Numbered from the stretch's first letter, positions 54,765 to 63,035 are shown. The stretch: DNA of 64,000 nucleotides from Pseudonocardia sp. N23 (GCF_002583555.1 NZ_BEGX01000052.1:138644-202643), one strand, 5' to 3'. The notes: generated by a model from the sequence alone, not told the origin. Numbers and translations: made by a program.

Positions 54765-55145
54765 ATGCGAGTCAACCGATGGGTCGGCGGACTGGTCGCG
54801 ACAGGGGCCACCGCGGGAGCGCTGGTCGTCGGCGGCGGCACCGCGTTCGCCGACGCCCCGCCGCCCACGACAGCCGGTGCGACGAACGCGAAGACCTGCA
54901 CCGACCGGATCCCGGCGATCCTCGCGCGCATCGACAAGGTGACCACCCGGATCAACGGGGACGCGAGCACCAAGGGGTCGACGGCGTGGCTCGAGGCCAG
55001 GGAGACCAGGGCCCGCGCCGCCGGCGACAACGCGCTGGCCGACCTGATCTCCGCCCGCGTCGGGAACCGCCAGGCGCGGCTCGACGAGCTCACGAAGGCG
55101 AAGTCGACCGTGCAGGGCATCCAGCAGGAGGACTGCGCGTCGTGA
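54765..55145 (+). CDS. Secreted helical protein of unknown function
   Basis: A 126-residue protein with a clear signal peptide (VGGLVATGATAGALVVGGG, cleavage likely after FADA at about residue 30). The mature part is helical and charged, with KTCTDRIPAILARIDKVTT and ARVGNRQARLDELTKAKS, and two cysteines (near residue 45 and at 124) that could form a disulfide. The ATG is clean. No family recognised. It lies 145 bp upstream of a two-component system on the same strand. Confidence 0.75.
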   Translation: MRVNRWVGGLVATGATAGALVVGGGTAFADAPPPTTAGATNAKTCTDRIPAILARIDKVTTRINGDASTKGSTAWLEARETRARAAGDNALADLISARVGNRQARLDELTKAKSTVQGIQQEDCAS

Positions 55146-55290
55146 GGACGCGGGGGGTGGTGCTCCTCGTCGCGACCGTCGGGGCCGTCGAGTCCCAGGT
55201 CGCGAGCGACGGCGGGGGGTGAGTCGCGGACCGTCGGTGGCACGATCCACGCCACCGGCTCCCACGCCGGCGTCCGGAGGTGCAGCACAG

Positions 55291-55980
55291 GTGTCGCTCG
55301 ACGCGAACGGACGCGCGCTCGTCCTGGTCGTCGAGGACGAACCGGCGATCGCCGACCTCATCCGGCTCTACCTGCGCAAGGACGGGTTCGGGGTGCACGT
55401 CGAGCACGACGGCACCGCCGGACTCGACGCCGTCCGCAGGCTCTCCCCCGCCGCCGTCGTCCTCGACGTCGGGCTGCCCGGGATCGACGGCGTCGAGATC
55501 TGCCGCCGGATGCGCGCCGCCGAGGACTGGACCCCCGTCCTGTTCGTGACCGCCCGCGACGACGAGATCGACCGCATCCTCGGGCTGGAGATGGGCGCCG
55601 ACGACTACGTCACCAAGCCGTTCAGCCCTCGCGAGCTCGTCGCCCGGGTGCGGACGGTCCTGCGTCGCGCGGGCGGTGGCCCCGCCCGCGACGACGAAGT
55701 GCTGCGGATCGGCGACGTCGAGTTGCTCGTCGACCAGCGCCGCGTCCGCGCAGGCAGCGCCGAGGTGGCGCTCACCGCCACCGAGTTCGCCCTGCTCACC
55801 CACCTCGTGCGCACCCCCGGCCGGGTGTTCTCCCGCGACCAGCTCCTCGCCGCCGTCTGGGGCTACACCGCGTCCTCGGGGGCCCGGACCGTCGACGTCC
55901 ACGTCGCCCAGCTGCGCGCCAAGCTCGGCGACGCCAGCCCCATCCGGACCGTGCGCGGGGTCGGGTACGCGGCGTCATGA
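55291..55980 (+). CDS. OmpR-type response regulator
   Basis: A 229-residue response regulator. The receiver domain has VVEDEPAIADL, the phosphoacceptor Asp59 in VVLDVGLPG, and the conserved Lys in YVTKPFSPREL. The C-terminal winged helix has LTATEFALLTHLVRTPGRVFSRDQLL and RTVDVHVAQLRAKLG. I use the GTG at 55291, behind a GGAGG site; GTG 55219 would add an unlikely Pro-rich extension. The stop overlaps the start of the kinase gene by 4 nt. Target genes are unknown. Confidence 0.92.
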   Translation: MSLDANGRALVLVVEDEPAIADLIRLYLRKDGFGVHVEHDGTAGLDAVRRLSPAAVVLDVGLPGIDGVEICRRMRAAEDWTPVLFVTARDDEIDRILGLEMGADDYVTKPFSPRELVARVRTVLRRAGGGPARDDEVLRIGDVELLVDQRRVRAGSAEVALTATEFALLTHLVRTPGRVFSRDQLLAAVWGYTASSGARTVDVHVAQLRAKLGDASPIRTVRGVGYAAS

Positions 55981-57341
55981 GCGACACCGTGCGCACGCGC
56001 ACCTCGCTGGCGTTCCGGGTCACCGCCAGCTGCCTGCTCGTCGCGATCGTCGCCGTCGTCGTCGCCGCGCTCGTCGGGCTGCGCCTCGTCGGCGCCACCG
56101 CCCGGCAGGTCACCCGCGACGTCCTCGCCCAGCAGGCCGACGTCGTCGCCGCCCAGCTCGCCCCGGCACCCACCGCCGCCGGGTTCCGCGCCGTCGTGCA
56201 GGTCCTGCAGGGCCAGGACGTCGCCGTCGTCGGGCTCGGTGACACGCTCCGGCTGCCCGCCCCGGGCCCCGACGTCGCCGTCGCACTGCGCCGCGCCGAC
56301 GCCGACCGCGCGCTCACCGGCGTCCCCGTCTCCGCGGTCGTCGGCGCAGACGGCCGGACCTGGATCGTCGAGGCCCGCCCGACTCCCGCCGGGGCGTTCG
56401 CGCTGGCACGCACCACCGACACCGGGCCGCTCGGCACCGGGCTCATCCGTCGCAACCTGGCGTTCGCGTTGCTGGCCGGCGCCGCGGTGGCGCTGCTCGT
56501 CGGCGGGGTTGTCGGCACCCTGCTCGCGCGGCCGTTGCGCCGCACCGCCTCCGCCGCCCACATGCTGCGCACCGGGCGGCGCGACGTCCGGGTCCCCCTC
56601 GCCGGGCCGGGCGAGGTCGCCGAGGTCGCGACGGCCGTCAACGAGCTCGCCGACGCCCTGACCCGCAGCGAACGGCGCCAGCGCGAGTTCCTGCTCTCGG
56701 TGTCCCACGAGCTGCGCACACCGCTCACCGCCGTCCGCGGCTTCGCCGAGTCCCTCGCCGACGGCGTCGTCACCGGCGACGGCGCCCGCGCCGCCGGCAC
56801 CACGATCCTGCACGAGGCCCAGCGCCTCGACCGGCTCGTCGCCGACCTCATGGAGCTCGCCCGCCTGGAGGCCGACGACTTCCGCGTCGACATGACCACC
56901 GTCGACCTCGTCGCGCTGCTCACCGAAGCCGCCGCGGTGTGGCGGGCACGTTGCGCGGCAGCAGGTGTGGACTTCCGCCTCGACCTCCCACCGGCCCCGG
57001 TCCCGGTGCGGGCCGATCCGCGGCGGCTGCGGCAGGTCGTCGACGGGCTCGCCGAGAACGCGCTGCGCCTCGTCCCCGCCGGTGCCCCGCTGGTGCTCGC
57101 CGCGCGGGCAGGCACGGTGCAGGTCCGCGACGGCGGTCCCGGCCTCGCCCCCGACGACTACCCGCTGGTCTTCGAACGCGGCGCCCTGCACGACCGCTAC
57201 CGCGGGCACCGGCCCGTCGGCACCGGTGGCGTGGGTCTGGCACTCGTCCACGGGCTGGTGACCCGCATGGGCGGCACGATCTCCGCCTCCCCCGCCCCCG
57301 AGGGCGGGGCGTGCTTCACCGTCGCGTTCCGTTCGTCCTGA
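55977..57341 (+). CDS. Sensor histidine kinase
   Basis: A 454-residue membrane kinase. One span lies at about 14-35 (VTASCLLVAIVAVVVAALVG) and a second at about 162-182, framing an external sensor domain of about 120 residues. A HAMP linker follows (RPLRRTASAAHML), then the H-box SVSHELRTPLTAVRG and an ATPase domain with a short N-box (GLAENALRL) and DGGPGL. The ATPase domain is compact, and its last part overlaps the 3' end of sodX on the other strand by 26 nt. Its partner is the overlapping response regulator. Confidence 0.92.
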   Translation: MSDTVRTRTSLAFRVTASCLLVAIVAVVVAALVGLRLVGATARQVTRDVLAQQADVVAAQLAPAPTAAGFRAVVQVLQGQDVAVVGLGDTLRLPAPGPDVAVALRRADADRALTGVPVSAVVGADGRTWIVEARPTPAGAFALARTTDTGPLGTGLIRRNLAFALLAGAAVALLVGGVVGTLLARPLRRTASAAHMLRTGRRDVRVPLAGPGEVAEVATAVNELADALTRSERRQREFLLSVSHELRTPLTAVRGFAESLADGVVTGDGARAAGTTILHEAQRLDRLVADLMELARLEADDFRVDMTTVDLVALLTEAAAVWRARCAAAGVDFRLDLPPAPVPVRADPRRLRQVVDGLAENALRLVPAGAPLVLAARAGTVQVRDGGPGLAPDDYPLVFERGALHDRYRGHRPVGTGGVGLALVHGLVTRMGGTISASPAPEGGACFTVAFRSS

Positions 57342-57633
57342 GCCGCCCCGGCCTCGGCCACAACCGGCCGACGACAACCGCGTCCACCTCCGCCGGCCCC
57401 AGCGTCCGGGAGTCCGTCGACCCGAAGGGGTTGTCGCCCTCGACCCACCAGCCGCCGGCCTCGGGCCGGACCGCCCGCTTCACCGACAGCTGACCCGGAC
57501 GCGACACCCACCGCACCAGCACGACGTCGCCGGCCCGCACCGCCGCGCCGAACCGGACGACCACGACATCACCGTCCGACAGCGTCGGCGACATCGACGG
57601 CCCCCGCACCGCCACCCGACGCCACCACCGCAC
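57316..57633 (-). CDS. sodX: Nickel-type superoxide dismutase maturation protease
   Basis: A 105-residue S26-type peptidase. VRGPSMSPTLSDGDVVVV contains the catalytic Ser (SMSPT), SVKRAV the catalytic Lys, and VEGDNPFGSTDSR the typical end motif. It removes the N-terminal leader of SodN so that the new His1 can bind nickel. It is probably soluble, since no membrane helix is seen. The GTG at 57633 is supported by a GGGAGGT site. It is divergent from sodN, the usual arrangement. Confidence 0.92.
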   Translation of the reverse strand: MRWWRRVAVRGPSMSPTLSDGDVVVVRFGAAVRAGDVVLVRWVSRPGQLSVKRAVRPEAGGWWVEGDNPFGSTDSRTLGPAEVDAVVVGRLWPRPGRLRTNGTRR

Positions 57634-57732
57634 GTCACACCACCTCCCGCCGTCACACTGTCGACCCGAAGGTCCGAGGGTAGGGTTGGCGACGCCAGAA
57701 CGATCACCAGAGACCCACGATTGGGAGGACCA

Positions 57733-58140
57733 ATGCGGCTGTCCCGCATCTTCCGCCCGCAGCTCGAGGCCACCGCGCACTGCGACCTCCCCTGCGGCGT
57801 CTACGACCCCGCCCAGGCACGGATCGAGGCCGAGTCGGTCAAGGCGATCCAGGAGAAGTACCAGGGCAACGACGACGTCTCCTTCCGCGCCCGCGCCATC
57901 GAGATCAAGGAGCAGCGCTCCGACCTCGTCAAGCACCACCTGTGGGTGCTGTGGACCGACTACTTCAAGCCCCCGCACTTCGAGAAGTACCCCGAGCTCC
58001 ACGAGCTGTTCAACAAGGCCACCAAGGCCGCCGGTGCCTCGGGCACCAAGGGCTCCAACGACCCCAAGACGGGCCAGGAGCTGCTCGACTACATCGCCCA
58101 GATCGACAAGATCTTCTGGGAGACCAAGCAGGCTGCCTGA
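57733..58140 (+). CDS. sodN: Superoxide dismutase, nickel-dependent
   Basis: A 135-residue Ni-SOD precursor that removes superoxide in the cytosol. After a 15-residue leader (MRLSRIFRPQLEATA) comes the nickel hook HCDLPCGVYDPAQ, with His, two Cys and the conserved Tyr. The rest is the usual four-helix bundle (VDYFKPPHFEKYP-like segment DYFKPPHFEKYPELHELF). The ATG has a GGGAGG site 4-5 nt upstream; a TAGGGT -10 lies at 57681-57686. SodX next door should process it. Confidence 0.97.
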   Translation: MRLSRIFRPQLEATAHCDLPCGVYDPAQARIEAESVKAIQEKYQGNDDVSFRARAIEIKEQRSDLVKHHLWVLWTDYFKPPHFEKYPELHELFNKATKAAGASGTKGSNDPKTGQELLDYIAQIDKIFWETKQAA

Positions 58141-58153
58141 TCCAGGCGCTGAA

Positions 58154-58198
58154 AACGGCGCTGACCAGCGGGGATCGCTCCCGTGGGTCAGCGCCGTT
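58154..58198 (+). terminator. Terminator after sodN
   Basis: A 13-bp perfect stem pairs AACGGCGCTGACC (58154-58166) with GGTCAGCGCCGTT (58186-58198) around a 19-nt loop, followed by CTTCGT. It starts 14 nt after the sodN stop. The loop itself can form a smaller GGGATCGCTCCC hairpin. Confidence 0.8.
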
Positions 58199-58411
58199 CT
58201 TCGTGGGAGCTTCGGCGTCACCCCGCAGCACGTCCTCGACGCCGCCGACGGGGACGCCGGCACCGTGCGCCGCATCGCGACGACGGCCGTGATCGAGGCC
58301 GGCGCTGCGCCCGAGGTACCGAAGACCGGCCGGACGCGCCTGCTGCTGGGCCTGCTCATCGGACTCGTAGTGGTGGCCCTGGTCGTCGTGATCGTCCTGC
58401 TGCTCCGCTGA
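58199..58411 (+). other. Possible remnant of a tail-anchored membrane protein
   Basis: The frame ending at 58411 reads FGVTPQHVLDAADGDAG, then a strongly hydrophobic LLLGLLIGLVVVALVVVIVLL end. There is no start codon with a ribosome-binding site, and the frame runs back through the sodN terminator. It may be the decayed 3' end of a gene for a protein with one C-terminal membrane helix, or chance. Confidence 0.25.
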
Positions 58412-58484
58412 GGACGCGCGTCGACACCGACAGGAGTGCTGTCCCCCGCGCCGGGGACAGCACTGCTGTTGGTCTCGGTGCCGG

Positions 58485-58760
58485 TCACATCTCCGGGGGC
58501 AGGCCCGGGCGTGGCGGGATCGGGGGCATCGGCGGGGACAGCGGCGGGTTCCCGCGACCCGGACGCTGCGACGGGTCGGTCCGGGCCGGCGGCACGAGCC
58601 GCGGCGCCGTCGAACGCTGGGCGAGCAGCTCGCGCAGGAGCTGGTTCGTCTCGAGCGACGCGTAGTAGGCGGCGAGCGACGCGTGGGCCGATGCGTCGTC
58701 GTCGGCGATGTGCGACTCGGCCAGCTCGGCGTGCTGCCGGGCGCGATCCTCGTGCTCCAT
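58485..58760 (-). CDS. Small hypothetical protein
   Basis: A 91-residue protein: a helical, charged first half (EHEDRARQHAELAESHIADDD, ASLAAYYASLETNQLLRELL) and a Pro-rich tail (PPLSPPMPPIPPRP). The ATG is clear, but the ribosome-binding site is weak. The helical half looks like a short coiled coil. No family recognised. Confidence 0.5.
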   Translation of the reverse strand: MEHEDRARQHAELAESHIADDDASAHASLAAYYASLETNQLLRELLAQRSTAPRLVPPARTDPSQRPGRGNPPLSPPMPPIPPRPGLPPEM

Positions 58761-58812
58761 CCCGGCAGTGTCGGCGGCGTCGCGCCGGCCGGCAACGCGG
58801 GAGGGGCGACGT

Positions 58813-59007
58813 CAGCCCCCGCTCGACGCCCCATGATCCGGTCGGCGATGCGGGTCGCGGCGGCGCGGTCGAAGTTCCCGTTCTCGGCTGCAGCCGGTCC
58901 CCCGGCCCCGACGCGGGGGCGGGGGACCCGTCGACCGTGGCGCTGCAGGCGCCGAGCAGCAACGCTGCGGCGAGTCCGGCCAGCAGCAGACGCGCAGCGG
59001 CGATCAT
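58813..59007 (-). pseudogene. Truncated lipoprotein gene
   Basis: From the ATG at 59007 a lipoprotein signal is clear (LLLAGLAAALLLGAC, lipobox LGAC at about residue 21). After about 13 more residues the protein-like pattern moves to another frame (ENGNFDRAAATRIADRIM). The original frame has no stop for about 1.7 kb, running antisense through several real genes into the sodX frame, so it cannot be the true gene. A frameshifted or truncated lipoprotein is the best reading. Confidence 0.35.
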
Positions 59008-59052
59008 GAGCCGCAGCACAGGAGTGCTCACACGCCCTGAGAGGATCGCCGC

Positions 59053-59802
59053 GTGAGTCGCTGGTCGGAGCTGCGTGCCGGGACGGTCCTGTTCGAGGAC
59101 GAGTCGTGCCTGGTCGTCGACAAGCCGCCGGGTCTGTCGGTGATGGGCGAGCGGCACGACACCGACCTGGTGACGATCGCCGCGGACGGCGGCGAGGAGC
59201 TGCGCTGGGTGAACCGGATCGACAAGGTGACCTCGGGCGCGGTGCTGCTGGCCAAGTCGAAGGAGGCGCACGGCGCGCTGACGCGGCAGTTCCAGCAGCG
59301 CACCGTCGCGAAGTCCTACCTGGCGGTCTGCCGGCCGGGTGGGTTCCCGACCGCGGCGATGATCGACGTCCCGCTGATGACGGCGGGCAGCGGCCGGATC
59401 CGGGTGGCGGCCGACCGGGAGCACATCCGGTTCGAGGAGGGCCGCTGGTTCGTCCGCGCCGAGGACGAGCACGCCCGCAAGAACTTCCCGTCCCGGACCG
59501 AGTGCACGTCGCTGTTCGACGACGGCGACACCGTGGTGCTGCGCGCCGACCCGGTGACGGGCCGCAAGCACCAGATCCGGGTGCACCTGGCGTGGGTGGG
59601 GCACGCGATCGTCGGGGACCCGCTGTTCCTGCGCAAGACCGATCCGCCGCAGCCGCGGACGTACCTGCACTCGTTCCGCGTCGGTTTCAGCAGCCCGGCC
59701 GGCGCGGGCGTGACCGTCGAGGCGGTGCCGCCCGCCGAATTCTGGGCTCCCGTGCCCACCGCCGACGCCGCCGAGCTCGTGGACCTGGCGCGCGGCCGGT
59801 AG
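59053..59802 (+). CDS. RluA-type pseudouridine synthase
   Basis: A 249-residue RluA/RsuA-fold enzyme that isomerises uridine in RNA. LVVDKPPGLSVMGE is the first motif; NRIDKVTSGAVLLAKS has the catalytic Asp (RxD with Asn in place of the common His before it); TGRKHQIRVHLAWVGHAIVGDPLF is the C-terminal motif. There is no S4 domain. Target RNA unknown. The GTG start has a GAGAGGAT site 6 nt upstream. Confidence 0.9.
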   Translation: MSRWSELRAGTVLFEDESCLVVDKPPGLSVMGERHDTDLVTIAADGGEELRWVNRIDKVTSGAVLLAKSKEAHGALTRQFQQRTVAKSYLAVCRPGGFPTAAMIDVPLMTAGSGRIRVAADREHIRFEEGRWFVRAEDEHARKNFPSRTECTSLFDDGDTVVLRADPVTGRKHQIRVHLAWVGHAIVGDPLFLRKTDPPQPRTYLHSFRVGFSSPAGAGVTVEAVPPAEFWAPVPTADAAELVDLARGR

Positions 59803-59810
59803 GGGGCGGG

Positions 59811-59935
59811 CGTGGAGCCCGACCTCGACGGCGTGTGCGACCCGCTCCTCCAACACCCTCGCCTGCGAAGGGGCTCATCAGGTGCGCGGCGTCACCGAGC
59901 AGCGTGACGCCGGGGACGCGGTCCCGGTGTCGGTG
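59811..59935 (-). pseudogene. Fragment of an FAD-dependent monooxygenase
   Basis: On the minus strand VPGVTLLGDAAHLMSPFAGEGV is the second FAD-binding motif (GD) of group A flavin monooxygenases such as TetX. The frame then breaks, and nothing of the remaining 90% of the enzyme is present. It is a short relic between the pseudouridine synthase and methyltransferase genes. Confidence 0.6.
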
Positions 59936-59950
59936 TGGACGTCGAGTATG

Positions 59951-59999
59951 CCGCCCGTTTCCGGGCGGGCTCGCCACATTTTCCAGGCGGGCTCGCCAC
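59951..59999 (+). repeat. Hairpin and 14-bp direct repeat upstream of a methyltransferase
   Basis: CCGCCCG/CGGGCGG (59951-59968) forms a 7-bp hairpin. GGCGGGCTCGCCAC is repeated at 59964-59977 and 59986-59999, a 22-bp period of about two helix turns. They end 58 nt before the methyltransferase start and could be a regulator site. Confidence 0.45.
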
Positions 60000-60057
60000 G
60001 TTGCCGTTCCGGCACGACCGCTTGCCGTTGTGAACCGATCCGAGCGACGGTGGGGAC

Positions 60058-60741
60058 ATGAGCGAGACACCCACCCCGCACGCCGACCACCGCGACCTGC
60101 GCGAGGTCCCCGACCTGGCGGACATGGTGTTCGACGAGGCCTTCTGGGACGGCCGCTACCGTTCCGCGCCCACGATCTGGAGTGGTCGTCCCAACCCGAC
60201 CCTGGTCGCCGAGGCGGCGGACCTCTCCCCCGGCACCGCCCTGGACGTCGGGTGCGGCGAGGGCGCCGACGTCGCTTGGCTCGCCGAGCGTGGCTGGACG
60301 GCGACGGGAGTCGACGTCTCGCAGGTCGCACTGGACCGCGCCGCGGCGCACGCGCGCGGGGCCGGGCTCGCCGCGAGGACGACCTGGCTGCACCTCGACG
60401 CCACGGTGGAGCCGCCGCCTGGACGGTACGACCTGGTCAGTGCCCATTTCGTGCACCTGCGGCCGGGCATGCGCGACGACCTGCACCGCCGGCTCGCGGC
60501 GGCGACCGCGCCGGGCGGGACCCTGCTGGTCGTCGCCCACCATCCCGACGACCTGGCCGCCGGCGTGCCCCGCCCGCCGATCCCGGAGCTGTTCTTCACC
60601 GCCGACGACGTCGCGGGGGTGCTCGATCCGGCGGAGTGGACCGTCATCACCTCGGAGGCGCGGACGCGGCCGTGGACCGACGGCGACGGCCGGGACTGGA
60701 CGATCAGCGACACCGTCCTGCGGGCGCGACGCCGGGCCTGA
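60058..60741 (+). CDS. Class I SAM-dependent methyltransferase
   Basis: A 227-residue methyltransferase. FWDGRYRSAPTIWSGRPN near the N-terminus resembles thiopurine or tellurite methyltransferases; ALDVGCGEGADVAWLAERGW is motif I, GVDVSQVAL motif II and YDLVSAHFVHL motif IV. Substrate unknown. The ATG at 60058 has no strong ribosome-binding site (GTGGGGAC), so translation may depend on the upstream region with repeats. Confidence 0.88.
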   Translation: MSETPTPHADHRDLREVPDLADMVFDEAFWDGRYRSAPTIWSGRPNPTLVAEAADLSPGTALDVGCGEGADVAWLAERGWTATGVDVSQVALDRAAAHARGAGLAARTTWLHLDATVEPPPGRYDLVSAHFVHLRPGMRDDLHRRLAAATAPGGTLLVVAHHPDDLAAGVPRPPIPELFFTADDVAGVLDPAEWTVITSEARTRPWTDGDGRDWTISDTVLRARRRA

Positions 60742-60843
60742 CCGCAGCGGATCGGGGAACCGTCGCGACGGTCGTGCCACCGATCCTCGGTCCTGGGTGA
60801 ACGGACCGCCCCGCGGGAGGCCGCTACGCCCTACGGTGGCGCG

Positions 60844-61452
60844 GTGGGGACGAGCACCGGCCGGGTCTTCCTGTTGCGCCACGGCGAGACCGAGTGGTCG
60901 CAGACGGGGAAGCACACGGGCCGCACCGACATCGAGCTGACCGAGCGTGGCCGCGATCGCGCGGTCGCGACGGGGGCGCTGCTCCCCCGGCTGCGCGGGA
61001 CGAGCGAGCCACCCGCGCTGGTCGTCGCGAGTCCGCGGATCCGGGCGCGGGTCACGGCCGAGCTGGCGGGCCTGCACATCGACCGGATCGACGACCGGCT
61101 CGCGGAGTGGGACTACGGCGAGTACGAGGGCGTCACCACGCCGGAGATCCGCGAGACGGTTCCGGGCTGGACGGTGTGGACGCATCCGACGCCCGGCGGC
61201 GAGACGGCCGAACAGGTGACGGAGCGGGCCGACGCGATGCTGGCGGACGCCCGCTCGCACCTCGACGCCGGTGACGTCGTCCTGGTGGGGCACGGCCAGT
61301 TCAGCAGGGTGCTGATGGCGCGCTGGATCGGAATGTCCGCCGGGGGCGGGCAGCACATCGCGATGGACCCGGCGGCCTGGGCGGTGCTGGGCTTCGAGCG
61401 GGAGGCACCCCAGCTCGCGGCGACGAACGTCACCCCTGCGCTTGCGGGCTGA
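60844..61452 (+). CDS. Histidine phosphatase family protein
   Basis: A 202-residue phosphatase of the phosphoglycerate-mutase group, similar to acid phosphatase-type members. LLRHGETEWSQTGKHTGRTDIELTERG has the catalytic His; LVVASPRIRARVT a phosphate-binding Arg; AEWDYGEYEG the general acid; VVLVGHGQFSRVL the second His. The GTG start has a TACGGT -10 at 60832-60837, 6 nt upstream, predicting a leaderless mRNA. Confidence 0.9.
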   Translation: MGTSTGRVFLLRHGETEWSQTGKHTGRTDIELTERGRDRAVATGALLPRLRGTSEPPALVVASPRIRARVTAELAGLHIDRIDDRLAEWDYGEYEGVTTPEIRETVPGWTVWTHPTPGGETAEQVTERADAMLADARSHLDAGDVVLVGHGQFSRVLMARWIGMSAGGGQHIAMDPAAWAVLGFEREAPQLAATNVTPALAG

Positions 61453-61457
61453 CCACC

Positions 61458-61479
61458 GTCCAGGTCAGTGGACCTGGAC
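61458..61479. terminator. Convergent terminator between the phosphatase and L,D-transpeptidase genes
   Basis: GTCCAGGTC (61458-61466) and GACCTGGAC (61471-61479) form a 9-bp perfect stem with a 4-nt loop. It starts 5 nt after the phosphatase stop and overlaps the last codons of the opposing gene. Confidence 0.6.
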
Positions 61480-61977
61480 CTCGTCGCCGACCTGCAGCGT
61501 CTGGTAGTAGTGCTGGGCGTCGGCATCGGACAGGTGCACGCAGCCGGCTGAGTATCGGGTCAGGCTGCCCTCGTGGAACGCGACGCCGCCGTCGGCGAAG
61601 AACACCGACCAGGGCATCGGCTGGTCGAGGGTGTTGACGTGGTGCGGGTCCTTCCACTGCACGTGGAAGGTGCCGACGGGCGTGGGCTGGTCGGGCGCGC
61701 CCGGCATCATCGCGACGGGTCCGCCGTCGACCTTGCCGTCGGTGATGAGCCATGCCTGGCGGGTCGCGAGGTCGACGCAGGCCTTGGCCGTGGTGGTGCA
61801 GGGCGTGCCCTCGACGAGGGTCGTCGCGTCGCCCGCGGGCTGCGCACCGGCCGCCGGACCGGTGGCCGCCTGGGCGGCGGGGCCGAGGAGCACCGAGCCG
61901 AGGCCGACGGCGCCGACCGTCACGGCGGTGAGCCGCCGGCGCGACCGGAGCGCGCTGACCTTCGAGTGCCGTCCCAC
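61465..61977 (-). CDS. L,D-transpeptidase (YkuD domain)
   Basis: A 170-residue exported enzyme that forms 3-3 cross-links in peptidoglycan or attaches proteins to it. A basic start and hydrophobic stretch (LTAVTVGAVGLGSVLLGPAAQA) form the signal peptide. The YkuD domain has TPVGTFHVQWK, the catalytic region GVAFHEG and YSAGCVHLSDADA with the nucleophile Cys and conserved His. The domain is small, without the Ig-like module of mycobacterial LdtMt2. The GTG at 61977 has a GGAAGGGG site 6 nt upstream. Confidence 0.92.
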   Translation of the reverse strand: MGRHSKVSALRSRRRLTAVTVGAVGLGSVLLGPAAQAATGPAAGAQPAGDATTLVEGTPCTTTAKACVDLATRQAWLITDGKVDGGPVAMMPGAPDQPTPVGTFHVQWKDPHHVNTLDQPMPWSVFFADGGVAFHEGSLTRYSAGCVHLSDADAQHYYQTLQVGDEVQVH

Positions 61978-62105
61978 GACGTTCCCCTTCCGAGTTCCCC
62001 CCTGGTTAGACGAGTGGGAGGCAGGGAGGTTGCTCCGTCCGGCCCACAGGTTTCCCCCGTCGAGCTCCAGGGTGATCGTCTTCGGCCCGCGGTTACGGTC
62101 AGCGT

Positions 62106-62624
62106 GTGACGACACCCGGTTCCGTGCGCCCGATCGAGCAGGACGACGTGGACGCCGTCGTGGCGCTGGTCTTCGAGCTCGCCGAGTACGAGCGGGAACC
62201 CGAGTCGTGCCACCTGACGTCCGGCCAGCTGCACTCGGCCCTGTTCGGTCCGGCGCCCGCGTTGTTCGGGCACGTCGCGGTCGCCGACGGGCGGGTCGTC
62301 GGCTGCGCGCTGTGGTTCCTGAACTTCTCGACGTGGGAGGGCGTGCACGGCATCCACCTCGAGGACCTCTACGTGCAGCCCTCCCACCGGGGCCACGGGC
62401 TGGGGCTGCGGCTGCTGGCGACACTGGCGGCGGAGTGCACGCGGCGCGGGTTCGCCCGGCTGGAGTGGTCGGTGCTCGACTGGAACACGCCGTCGATCGA
62501 GTTCTACCGTGCGCTGGGCGCCGTCGGGATGGACGAGTGGACCAACTTCCGGCTCGACGGGCAGGCGCTCAGCGCGTTGAGCGGTCGTGCAGGTCCAGCG
62601 CCCACTCACGGGAACGCTCACTGA
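62106..62624 (+). CDS. GNAT family N-acetyltransferase
   Basis: A 172-residue acetyltransferase. VALVFELAEYEREPESC and GCALWFLNFSTWEGVHGIHLEDLYV match the diamine (spermidine/spermine) acetyltransferase group; PSHRGHGLGLRLLATLA is the acetyl-CoA loop and LDWNTPSIEFYRALGA the last motif. The GTG start has a TACGGT -10 at 62094-62099, 6 nt upstream, predicting a leaderless mRNA. The 3' end overlaps the opposing membrane-protein gene by 56 nt. Confidence 0.9.
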   Translation: MTTPGSVRPIEQDDVDAVVALVFELAEYEREPESCHLTSGQLHSALFGPAPALFGHVAVADGRVVGCALWFLNFSTWEGVHGIHLEDLYVQPSHRGHGLGLRLLATLAAECTRRGFARLEWSVLDWNTPSIEFYRALGAVGMDEWTNFRLDGQALSALSGRAGPAPTHGNAH

Positions 62625-63009
62625 TCAGCAGCAGGAACGTCGCGATCACGACGGCGCCGACGACGATGCCCCACACGATCTGCTTGGACGGCCCCAGCAG
62701 TGAGTAGACGACGGGCAGCAGCAGCAGCTCGACGACGATCGCGGGGCTGCGCGCCCACCGCCTGCCGCGCAGCAGGCCGACGCCGATCGCGACGCAGGCG
62801 ACCCCGATGAGGACGAAGTAGCCGGTCTCACCCAGGACGAAGCGGACGCCCGCGCCGGCGCCGAGCCCGCGGACGAGCAGGACCACGCCGAACACGACAC
62901 CGACCAGGCCCTGGAGAGCGACGACGACCCCCGCGAGCCTGACCTGCGGCGGCGTCTGCGGGGCCGGCCGCGCGGCGGCCGCGGCGGGCGGTTCGGACTC
63001 GGACGTCAC
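62569..63009 (-). CDS. Four-helix membrane protein
   Basis: A 146-residue membrane protein with a Pro/Ala-rich N-terminus and about four hydrophobic segments (LAGVVVALQGLVGVVFGVVLLV; YFVLIGVACVAIGVGLL; IVVELLLLPVVYSLL; IVWGIVVGAVVIATFLLL). No family recognised. The GTG has a TATCCT -10 (63021-63016) 6 nt upstream on the minus strand, so the mRNA is probably leaderless. It is divergent from the lipid-kinase gene and overlaps the end of the GNAT gene. Confidence 0.8.
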   Translation of the reverse strand: MTSESEPPAAAAARPAPQTPPQVRLAGVVVALQGLVGVVFGVVLLVRGLGAGAGVRFVLGETGYFVLIGVACVAIGVGLLRGRRWARSPAIVVELLLLPVVYSLLGPSKQIVWGIVVGAVVIATFLLLISERSREWALDLHDRSTR

Positions 63010-63015
63010 GACCGC

Positions 63016-63035
63016 AGGATAGGCCTGACTATCCT
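63016..63035. promoter_or_regulatory. Mirror-image divergent -10 elements
   Basis: AGGATAG-GCCTGA-CTATCCT is a 7-bp perfect inverted repeat whose two arms are TATCCT -10 hexamers facing outward. The minus-strand one lies 6 nt before the GTG at 63009, the plus-strand one 7 nt before the GTG at 63043. Each polymerase would cover the other's -35 region, so the two genes probably compete for transcription. Confidence 0.65.
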
